From: CAVSRC01 sp963798195
GTDB taxonomy: Bacteria > Pseudomonadota > Alphaproteobacteria > Rhizobiales > Kaistiaceae
Length of the DNA: 64,000 nucleotides
Direction of reading: 5' to 3'
Assembly: GCA_963798195.1 (NCBI GenBank)
Contig: CAWCSF010000010.1
Location: 1,798,001-1,862,000, forward strand
The notes under the pieces: model-generated
Database searches by the model: none
The model's input: only the letters and a program-made list of their open reading frames with translations
What the model was told of the DNA's origin: nothing
Part shown: positions 53,670 through 61,119 of the stretch, piece by piece
Numbering within the stretch: the first letter of the stretch is position 1
How the letters are laid out: every line of letters begins with the position of its first letter
Program-made: the position numbers and the translations under genes

Positions 53670-54704
53670 ATGCAAACCAGTTCAGATGCAGGGCGGGTAT
53701 TTGCCGCTGCGTTATTTGCCGCCGCGGCGTCATTTGTGGCGATCGCGCCTGCTCAAGCCGAGCCGGAAAAAGTCAGCATCTCGTTTGTGACGGTGGAAGA
53801 GGATCCGCTGACGCAGGCTATGTACATCCTCGCCGACTACATTCAGCGTTCGTTGCCGGGACGCTTTGACATCGGCGTGTATCCAGCCAGCACGCTCCTG
53901 CAGCAGTCGCAGAACATTCCAGCGCTTACCCGCGGCAACCTCCAGTTCGGTTACGTCAACGTCTCCGATATCGCGCAGCAGGTACCCGTCGCGTCGATCC
54001 TGACCGCCGGCTACCTGCTCAGGGACGTCAATCACCAGTGCACGGTATTCACTTCCGACTTCGGAAAGGACGTCCTGAAGCAGTACGAAGAGAAGGCGGG
54101 GATCAAGATCATTGGCGAGGGCTTGGTCGGCTTTAGGACCTTGGTGCTTCGCAAGAAACAGAAGGTCGAGACACCCGAGGACATCGCAAACATCACGATT
54201 CGCGAGATCAACGCCGAACCGTACCAATTCCTGGGTGAGGCACTCGGCGCCAAGCCGACGCCAATCGCCTACAGCGAGCTCTATCTCGCCATGCAGACCG
54301 GAACGGTTGACGCTTTCGCCGGCTACGCCACCGCGATGATCAACACCAAGTTCTTTGAGGTGAGTGAGCAATTCGTCCTCACAAACCATCTCCTGAGCGC
54401 CGACTTGATCGGCGTGTCGCTGAAGTTCTGGAACTCGCTGAACGACGATGAGAAGGCGGTTGTGCGCGAAGCCGGTCAGGTTGCCTCGCTGTACGAGACC
54501 AATACCAGGCTGCGGGCGGAAAAGACCGGTATCGAGGAAATGAAGGCGGCCGGGCTCGAAGTGACTACGCCGAACGTCGAGGCTTTCCGTAAGCACATGA
54601 AAGAGAAGTATCTCAGCTCGAAATTCGCGGCCTCGTGGCCCGAAGGGCTTTGGGACAAGATCGAAGCCATGCCGTCCGACCCAGACTGCAAGCTGGGCGG
54701 CTAA
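53670..54704 (+). CDS. dctP: TRAP transporter substrate-binding protein (DctP), system 2
   Basis: 344 residues from ATG 53670 (TGGGAGGAAAAAGC upstream). A signal peptide (AALFAAAASFVAIAPAQA-EP) is followed by a DctP fold (DYIQRSLPGRFDIGVYPASTL, TPIAYSELYLAMQTGTVDAF). It delivers a carboxylate to DctQM. Two cysteines (HQCTVF; DPDCKLGG) could form a disulfide. Confidence 0.93.
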   Translation: MQTSSDAGRVFAAALFAAAASFVAIAPAQAEPEKVSISFVTVEEDPLTQAMYILADYIQRSLPGRFDIGVYPASTLLQQSQNIPALTRGNLQFGYVNVSDIAQQVPVASILTAGYLLRDVNHQCTVFTSDFGKDVLKQYEEKAGIKIIGEGLVGFRTLVLRKKQKVETPEDIANITIREINAEPYQFLGEALGAKPTPIAYSELYLAMQTGTVDAFAGYATAMINTKFFEVSEQFVLTNHLLSADLIGVSLKFWNSLNDDEKAVVREAGQVASLYETNTRLRAEKTGIEEMKAAGLEVTTPNVEAFRKHMKEKYLSSKFAASWPEGLWDKIEAMPSDPDCKLGG

Positions 54705-54721
54705 CCCCTCCGAAGCAATGC

Positions 54722-54749
54722 TGCCGTCGGCGTTGTCTCGCCGACGGCA
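54722..54749 (+). terminator. Intercistronic hairpin between dctP 2 and dctQ 2
   Basis: A perfect 11-bp stem (TGCCGTCGGCG / CGCCGACGGCA) with a 6-base loop and no T-run, in the same position as in the first TRAP operon. Confidence 0.65.
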
Positions 54750-54803
54750 CAGCACGGGCCTTATCGCCTGGCCACGAACAGGCGTCGGCGTTCCGGAGTT
54801 GGG

Positions 54804-55283
54804 ATGACGGATTTCATCAAGCGCCTCACCTTTATTCTTGATCTGATCGCCGCGGCGATGTTTGGCTCGCTGTTCATTGCCATCGTTGCGCAGACGACAA
54901 TGCGCTACGTCTTCCGCGCGCCGCTCACCGTGACGCTGGAGTTCGCCACGGTGGCGTTCATTTGGCTCACATTCTGGGTGGCCTCGTTTGGCCTGAAGAT
55001 AAACGACCACATCCGTTTCGACATTGTCTCCAATCTGTTCCCTGAACAGGTGAGGCGCCTGTTCGCAATCGTCACCAATGTTTTCTTCGTGGTCGTCTTC
55101 ATTCTGGGGGCTTACGCGACCTGGGAATATTTCGACTTCCTCAAGACCCAACACACCGGCACGCTTGGCGTGACCCAGCAATGGGCTTTCGCCCCGTATT
55201 TCATCTTCTTCGCAGTCATGCCGGCGAAGATGGCACTGAATACGATCATGCTGCTGTCTCCGCGCTGGAAGGAGCGGATCTAG
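54804..55283 (+). CDS. dctQ: TRAP transporter small membrane subunit (DctQ), system 2
   Basis: 159 residues, four transmembrane segments, with RYVFRAPLTVTLEFATVAFIWLTFW (SWAEE-equivalent region) and a conserved DHIRFDIV segment. It pairs with DctM, encoded 2 bp downstream. Confidence 0.9.
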   Translation: MTDFIKRLTFILDLIAAAMFGSLFIAIVAQTTMRYVFRAPLTVTLEFATVAFIWLTFWVASFGLKINDHIRFDIVSNLFPEQVRRLFAIVTNVFFVVVFILGAYATWEYFDFLKTQHTGTLGVTQQWAFAPYFIFFAVMPAKMALNTIMLLSPRWKERI

Positions 55284-55285
55284 GC

Positions 55286-56581
55286 ATGTCGTTCGCACTC
55301 GTCTCGATGCTCGTGGTTCTGCTTGCGGCAATACTGATGGGCTTTCCCATCGGCCTTGCGCTGTTCGGTTCGGGGATTTTCTACTTTCTGGTCTCCGGCC
55401 AGGACGCCAGCTACGCCGGTGAACTCGTTCTCCATAACCTGCTTGCGTCTTTCGTGCTGCTGGCAGTGCCCTTGTTCATCTTCGCGGCGCAACTGATGAA
55501 TGCCGGTGGCATCAGCGACAGGCTGCTGCAGCTTGCTCTCGCTATCGTCGGGCGTTTCCGCGGGGGCCTTGCGCAGGTCAATGTCCTCGCCAGCCTGATC
55601 TTCGCTTCGATGAGCGGTTCGGCGATGGCGGATGCGGCCGGAATCGGGCGCGTATTGATCAGGATGATGACCGACAAGGAGCGTTATTCGCCCGGCTTCG
55701 CCGCGGCAGTTACCGGTGCCTCAGCCACGATCGGCCCGATCTTCCCGCCCTCCATCATCATGGTGTTCTACGCGCTAGTCTCGTCGACGTCGGTCGGCGC
55801 GCTGTTCCTGGCCGGTATCGGGCCCGGCATACTGATGGCGCTGGCGCTGATGACCACGGTGGCAATCATCGCCGCACGCCGCCGGTATCCAATCGAGCCG
55901 GCCATGGCCGCCAGCGCAGCGCTCCTCGTCGTGCTGCGCGCAATCCTGCCACTTCTAATGCCCGTCCTGCTGCTTGGCGGCATCTACTCCGGCGCGTTTA
56001 CGCCGACGGAGGCCGCGGCGGTTGCGGGCCTGTACGCGCTGGTTCTGTCCGCCCTCTTCTATCGCAAGCTCGGCTTCAAGCAGTTGTTTCATGCCATTCG
56101 CGAGACGGTCCAGACGACCACGATGATAACGACGGTCTACTTCGGCGCCGTCGTTGTCAGCTACATTCTGACCTTTGAGCGGCTGCCGAACGTCATCGCC
56201 AGTCTGCTGAAGGAGAGCGACCTCTCGTCGTTCCAGTTCCTGTTGATCGTGAACATCACGCTTCTCGTGTTGGGTGCGTTCATGGAAGCGACGGCGGTCA
56301 TCCTGGTTATCGTGCCCCTTCTAATTCCCACAATCGCGCATCTCGGCATCGACCCAGTGCATTTCGGCGTCATCGTTACACTCAACCTGACAATCGGCCT
56401 GATCACGCCGCCATATGGAATGATCCTGTTCGTCGTCAGCAGCGTGAACAATATTCCGGTTAGGCACATCCTGCGCGAGATTTGGCCATTCATTATCGTG
56501 CTGATCACCGCGTTGCTGGCCGTCACCTACGTGCCTGAATTTTCGCTGTTCCTGCCGCGATGGTTCGGCTTTGTTCATTGA
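55286..56581 (+). CDS. dctM: TRAP transporter large membrane subunit (DctM), system 2
   Basis: 431 residues, about twelve hydrophobic segments, with SGSAMADAAGIGRVLI, SATIGPIFPPSIIMVFYALVS and LTIGLITPPYGMILFVVSS, the DctM hallmarks. ATG 55286 follows the dctQ stop. It completes the second TRAP operon. Confidence 0.92.
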   Translation: MSFALVSMLVVLLAAILMGFPIGLALFGSGIFYFLVSGQDASYAGELVLHNLLASFVLLAVPLFIFAAQLMNAGGISDRLLQLALAIVGRFRGGLAQVNVLASLIFASMSGSAMADAAGIGRVLIRMMTDKERYSPGFAAAVTGASATIGPIFPPSIIMVFYALVSSTSVGALFLAGIGPGILMALALMTTVAIIAARRRYPIEPAMAASAALLVVLRAILPLLMPVLLLGGIYSGAFTPTEAAAVAGLYALVLSALFYRKLGFKQLFHAIRETVQTTTMITTVYFGAVVVSYILTFERLPNVIASLLKESDLSSFQFLLIVNITLLVLGAFMEATAVILVIVPLLIPTIAHLGIDPVHFGVIVTLNLTIGLITPPYGMILFVVSSVNNIPVRHILREIWPFIIVLITALLAVTYVPEFSLFLPRWFGFVH

Positions 56582-56626
56582 TCGCTCTGAACTGGCGCCA
56601 TCGGCAATGATGAATTGTGAGACACC

Positions 56627-57772
56627 ATGAAGCTCAGTTCGGACCGCATTCTCACCACCCATGTCGGAAGCCTTCCTCGCCCTCCGGAGCTCCTTGAGCT
56701 GCTGCAGCGCAAAGGAAGCGGCGACTCCTACGACAAAGACGAGTTCGATCGGGTCGTCAGAGTGTCGGTCGCAGACATCGTGAAGCGCCAGCACGAGGCT
56801 GGCGTCGATGTCGTCAGCGATGGGGAGATGAGCAAGCCGGGCTACTCCACCTACATCCAGGAGCGGCTGACCGGCTTCGGCGGCGAATATCCGACGCGCC
56901 CGCCGCTCGACATGAGGGAGTTTTCCGGCCTGTACAAGAAAATGCAGGACGGTGGCTTCGAGGCGAAGGGCGTGGTGCCGCGCCGCTACTGCATCGGGCC
57001 GGTCGAGGTCAAGGATCCCGCACCCTTGGAGAAGGATCTGCGCAATTTTCGCGCGGCGGTCGACGGCGCCGGCGTGACGGACGCCTTCATTACAGCAGCG
57101 TCGCCGGGCGTAATCAGTTCCTTCCAGCTCAACCAATACTATCCGAGCCACGACGCCTATATCCAGGCAGTCGCGGAGGCGATGCGTTACGAATACGAAG
57201 CGGTCGTTAATGCCGGTTTCGTTTTGCAACTCGATTGTCCCGACCTTGCGATGTCACGGCACACGACCTTCCAGGATCTGACGGAGGAGGAGTTCCTGCG
57301 CCAGGCAGAGCATCACGTCGAGGCCATCAACCACGCTTTGGCCAACGTGCCGGGTGGCGCGGTCCGCATGCACATCTGCTGGGGCAACTACGAGGGCCCT
57401 CACGACCACGATATTCCGCTCGAGCGCATATTGCCGATCATCCTGAAAGCGAAGCCGCAGGCGATCGTCTTTGAAGCTGCCAACCCGCGCCACCAGCACG
57501 AATGGACGGTCTGGCGCGACGCAGTCATTCCCGACGACAAGATACTGGTTCCCGGCGTCATCGACACGTCCACGAACTACGTTGAGCATCCGGAGCTGGT
57601 CGCCCAACGCATCGGTAAGTTCGCGGCGATCGTAGGCAAGGACAGGGTGCTCGCCGGAACGGATTGCGGCTTCGGCACGTTCGCCGGGCACAGCAAGGTG
57701 GATCCGGTCATAGCGTTCAGGAAGCTCGGTGCCCTGGCGCAGGGTGCGGCAATCGCGTCGGCGCGAATCTGA
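56627..57772 (+). CDS. Cobalamin-independent methionine synthase (MetE) C-domain family protein
   Basis: 381 residues, single UROD/MetE-like barrel. Zinc ligands are visible as His249 and Cys251 in HICWGNYEG and Cys347 in GTDCGFG. Such single-domain enzymes include epoxyalkane:CoM transferases and methylthiol/selenol-handling transferases; full-length MetE is about 750 residues, so this is not biosynthetic MetE. It probably transfers an alkyl group to or from a thiol. It follows the TRAP operon after 45 bp and ends just before a hydrolase gene. Confidence 0.85.
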   Translation: MKLSSDRILTTHVGSLPRPPELLELLQRKGSGDSYDKDEFDRVVRVSVADIVKRQHEAGVDVVSDGEMSKPGYSTYIQERLTGFGGEYPTRPPLDMREFSGLYKKMQDGGFEAKGVVPRRYCIGPVEVKDPAPLEKDLRNFRAAVDGAGVTDAFITAASPGVISSFQLNQYYPSHDAYIQAVAEAMRYEYEAVVNAGFVLQLDCPDLAMSRHTTFQDLTEEEFLRQAEHHVEAINHALANVPGGAVRMHICWGNYEGPHDHDIPLERILPIILKAKPQAIVFEAANPRHQHEWTVWRDAVIPDDKILVPGVIDTSTNYVEHPELVAQRIGKFAAIVGKDRVLAGTDCGFGTFAGHSKVDPVIAFRKLGALAQGAAIASARI

Positions 57773-57786
57773 CCAGCGTCGTCACG

Positions 57787-58650
57787 GTGGCTTCGGGTAA
57801 CGGAAGTACGCGACAGGATCGCGGGGCAACTGTCCCCGCAGAGGTCAGACTGCCCGCCGGGAACGCGATTGCCTACAAACGATCGGGCGGCGGCCCGATC
57901 CCGGTTGTCTTTCTGCACGGATACGGCATGTCGTCACGCGCGTGGGAGCGCGTGGTTCCGCTGCTGCCGGCGCAGTATACGAGCTTTGCCTATGACCTTC
58001 GCGGCTTTGGCGGTTCGGAGCATTGTGGCAACTACAGCTTTGCGTCTCACCTTGAGGATCTGGCGGCGTTCCTCGACGTAATGGAGGCAAGGCAGGCCAT
58101 CCTTGTCGGTCACTCGATGGGCGCGAATCTGCTTCAGGACTTTGCCATCGCGAATGGCGGGCGTTGCCTCGCGGTGGTCCTTTCGAATGCTTCGGCGCGC
58201 GTGCTTCCACCGCCAGATCCTGTTGCCAACCGGGTGGCCGAGCGGCTGGCTCTTTTCGACACTGCGGACACCACGCGCAAAGCGCTCGAATTGGGCGTGC
58301 CGCGATACTTCGATGCCGGCAACCTTCGGCCCGGCGAGATTTCGGAATGGATCGACATAGGACTTCAGGCGGACCGCGAGGCGTTACGGGCAATGCTCAA
58401 GGCGAATTACAGCCTGACGCCCATCCCACGGAAGGCGTATGACGCGATCACTGCTCCGACCCTGATCGTGGCGTCGTCGCATGACAGCTTCTCGCCGCCA
58501 TCACACATAAGAGCGCTGTCCGACGCCATGCCGAATTCGGCGATCAGTACCATCGAAGACTGCGGTCACACGCCGATGTGGGAAAAGCCCCGGGCCTGGG
58601 GCGACGCCGTATCGACCTTCCTGAACAGTCAGTTTGGCGACAAGCGCTAG
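57787..58650 (+). CDS. Alpha/beta-hydrolase 2
   Basis: About 287 residues. FLHGYGMSSRAW (oxyanion region), YDLRGFGGSE, nucleophile elbow GHSMGAN with Ser110, late Asp in SSHDSFSPP and catalytic His in CGHTPMWEKP form a complete triad. The start is uncertain: no ATG is well placed, and GTG 57787 just after the MetE-like stop is chosen. It may hydrolyse an ester, epoxide-derived or C-C bond-containing intermediate. Confidence 0.82.
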   Translation: MASGNGSTRQDRGATVPAEVRLPAGNAIAYKRSGGGPIPVVFLHGYGMSSRAWERVVPLLPAQYTSFAYDLRGFGGSEHCGNYSFASHLEDLAAFLDVMEARQAILVGHSMGANLLQDFAIANGGRCLAVVLSNASARVLPPPDPVANRVAERLALFDTADTTRKALELGVPRYFDAGNLRPGEISEWIDIGLQADREALRAMLKANYSLTPIPRKAYDAITAPTLIVASSHDSFSPPSHIRALSDAMPNSAISTIEDCGHTPMWEKPRAWGDAVSTFLNSQFGDKR

Positions 58651-58831
58651 CCCAGGAGTTGGACAGGGCGATCGAATGGCAGAACCACAGCAGCCTCGCC
58701 TCGCTGAAGGCGTCATCGATGCCGCCGTCGTCTTCATCTTCCTCGCTCGAAAGGGCGCGGCAAAGTCCATCACCGAACTGGCCAACACGAAGACCGAAAC
58801 GAGATCAGCCGAGCCCTACCTCACCGTCTCA

Positions 58832-59725
58832 TCAGTTACTCGGCCGGCGATAATATGCAACTCCAGACGTGCAGCAGGCATCAATTCGCGTTCCAGAGGG
58901 AACGCTATTCTTGAGCCAGCAAATCGCGCCCGCTTCCTGGTATCCTGGCGCGATGTAGGTCCACGCGAGGCAGCGCTGATCTTCAGCGCAAAGTTTCTGA
59001 CAGAGAATAGCGTCGGCCTCGCTCAGCCTGTGTGAGGAATAGTCGCCACCCGGCCGATCCGTGTTCGGCTCGAATGACGTGAATGCCCTCTCTGACGCTC
59101 CGGCTGTCGTACGTTCAGTTCGATCGTCGGCCTGCTCGGTCGTAGTTTGCCGCGCGAAACCATTTCCAAGCAGTTGATAAGCACCGATGCCTAAACCGAC
59201 AACGGCGACAAGCATCACCGCGCCGACCAAGCTCCAGGCAAGCCCCCTCCCACGCCGAGGCAACGTGTTCTTGAGAACGGCAGCGATCGCGTCGGCATCC
59301 GCGGCAAAGCGCGTGTGCCGCAGCTCAAGGGCCTGTCGGCGTGCCAGGGGCTTGAGGTCCGCCGGCAGGTCGTTCTCCGAAGGCATGGTCACACCCTCGA
59401 CGAGAACCGGAATCACGGGAATGTTGCGCTTAAGCGCTGATGCAAGTTCGATGCGAACGTAGTCGTTATCATCGTCGAGCCTCCGGCGACCCTTTTCATT
59501 CACTGCAGTCAGCCAGTGGGGTCCAATGATTGCGAGCAGCAATTCGCATCTCGATACCTGGGCATCGAGTTGCTCGACGAAGTCCAGGCCCGGTTTCATC
59601 GCGTCGACATCGATGAAAAGATCGTGGCGCGGGAACTCTTTCGCCAGATGGTCAAAGAGCCGGCCAGCCACGCCTGGCGCATCACTACGACGATAGTTGA
59701 TGAATATGCCGCCCACCGCCCGCAT
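58832..59725 (-). CDS. TIR domain - transmembrane - PAN/apple domain protein
   Basis: 297 residues. Residues about 5-150 are a TIR domain (IFINYRRSDAPG; FIDVDAMKPGLDFVEQL; CELLLAIIGPHWL; DYVRIELASALKRNIPVIPVLV), with Glu93 in the position of the glutamate used by TIR NADases. A single transmembrane helix follows (about 161-186), then a cysteine-rich PAN-type domain (about 217-295, with CQKLCAEDQRCLAWTY and CWLKN). The predicted topology is TIR inside, PAN outside. Signalling, defence or toxin-like roles are open. It is not in an operon with the catabolic genes. Confidence 0.85.
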   Translation of the reverse strand: MRAVGGIFINYRRSDAPGVAGRLFDHLAKEFPRHDLFIDVDAMKPGLDFVEQLDAQVSRCELLLAIIGPHWLTAVNEKGRRRLDDDNDYVRIELASALKRNIPVIPVLVEGVTMPSENDLPADLKPLARRQALELRHTRFAADADAIAAVLKNTLPRRGRGLAWSLVGAVMLVAVVGLGIGAYQLLGNGFARQTTTEQADDRTERTTAGASERAFTSFEPNTDRPGGDYSSHRLSEADAILCQKLCAEDQRCLAWTYIAPGYQEAGAICWLKNSVPSGTRIDACCTSGVAYYRRPSN

Positions 59726-60093
59726 TCACTGTTGCACAATCAACCAAGACCCTAACGTGGCGCAGCCTGATGCCCAAGAGGACATGAACCCGGCCACAGG
59801 CGCGAGGTGGGCACACAGAGCGCCGGAAAGCATCCGCCCCACGAGAAGGCGCAAAGCTGGAAGTGATGGGGTGATGGGAGGATGGAGCACGCCGTCCTGC
59901 CAAAAAAAAGAAAACGATCAACGGCATCTAGTCATCCGAGACCGCACTTCACCCGGAATTTTGATAGTAAAGCCCACAGACGGTTCGTTGCGTGCAGCGG
60001 TTGATTTTGGACGCTTGGTCTGTAATTCTGAAATTGGGCGACCGTTGCTGAACACTGCACGGAACGGGGGCATAACGTCGGGAGAACGGCGCT
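59726..60093. other. Intergenic region between divergent TIR gene and secreted-protein gene
   Basis: About 370 bases with no supported gene, repeat or recognised operator; a GGGAGAACG ribosome-binding site precedes the next gene. Confidence 0.45.
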
Positions 60094-61119
60094 ATGTCCA
60101 GATACTGCCGCACGGCCACGACAGCCGTTGATGCCTCACCGCCGCGTGACATCGCGAAGCGAGCGCTGACCCGACGTAATGTTTCCGTTTGGGCGGCGGC
60201 AACAGTGATGACCTTGGCGGCGCTCACCAGCGCATCATCGCAGACCGCACCAAGGGCCTGGACTCTGCCAAAGGCGGTCGAGCGATCCGGTCTGATCTTC
60301 GAGGGAACGGTTGTCGACATCGCCTTTCGCGATTCCGATCCGGTACCCGGTACCGACGTGGGGGTGGCGCATACTTTTGTCACCTACCGTGTCGACGACA
60401 TCGTACGCGGCCAACCAGAGTCGCGGCGCATGACGCTGCGATTCCTGGGCGGGTGGTCGAGCCATTCGGGGCGGATCACACTCGCCGCAGGTGGCCCCCT
60501 GTTCAGCGTGGGCGACCACGACATCCTGTTCGTCACTGGCAACGGCAAGGCGATCTGTCCACTGCTCGCGTGCGAGTTGGGGCGTTTTCGCATTCAGCAT
60601 GACCAAGTCTTCACGAATACGGGCCTGACCGTCCGAATTGATTCCGACAACGGCTTGCACACCGGACCCGATCGGATGCCACCGGAGCAGATGACCATGA
60701 CCTTCCCGCCTGCTCCGGAGGCGCGGTTGCGCGAAGTCCGCCAGCAACTCGCCGGGGACAACCTCGACAACTCCGAGCGGGCGACGCTGGAGCGTCGGCT
60801 CAGGGACATGTCGAAGCCGCGCGTGATCGGCGTGGGCAGTGTCGTCGGCGAACCTCCAGTCGAATCGCCGCGCCAACCGCCTGTCGATGTCGCGACCTTC
60901 AAGAGAACTCTTGCCGCCATTTCGCAGCGGTACCCGACGGACGGCAACCCTATGGCCTCCGTTTCACTGCAAGACCCGATCCCGGTTTATGCATTCACAC
61001 CCAGCAGACCGAAGAAGTCTCCCGGGCCGGTCTCGCCACCGCCGTCAGAGCCACGAACGCTCGAGCACCGACTGCTTGAGCGCAACAACGGCAATCCGGT
61101 CCTGGGAGCGCAACAATGA
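60094..61119 (+). CDS. Hypothetical exported protein (coupled to CARDB protein)
   Basis: 341 residues, not recognised as a named family. A hydrophobic N-terminal segment (VWAAATVMTLAALTSASSQTA) suggests export. The folded part (about 50-180: FEGTVVDIAFRDSD, VTYRVDDIVRGQPESRRMTLRFLGGW, GDHDILFVTGNGKAICPLL) looks like a beta-rich domain; the C-terminal part is proline-rich. The stop overlaps the next start (ATGA), so the two proteins are probably made together. Confidence 0.7.
   Translation: MSRYCRTATTAVDASPPRDIAKRALTRRNVSVWAAATVMTLAALTSASSQTAPRAWTLPKAVERSGLIFEGTVVDIAFRDSDPVPGTDVGVAHTFVTYRVDDIVRGQPESRRMTLRFLGGWSSHSGRITLAAGGPLFSVGDHDILFVTGNGKAICPLLACELGRFRIQHDQVFTNTGLTVRIDSDNGLHTGPDRMPPEQMTMTFPPAPEARLREVRQQLAGDNLDNSERATLERRLRDMSKPRVIGVGSVVGEPPVESPRQPPVDVATFKRTLAAISQRYPTDGNPMASVSLQDPIPVYAFTPSRPKKSPGPVSPPPSEPRTLEHRLLERNNGNPVLGAQQ

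Noticed and set aside
58634..59035. A plus-strand ORF of 133 codons between the hydrolase and the TIR gene
   Set aside because: Its 3' half is the antisense of the TIR gene end, no ribosome-binding site stands before the internal ATG 58676, and the peptide resembles no family I recognise.
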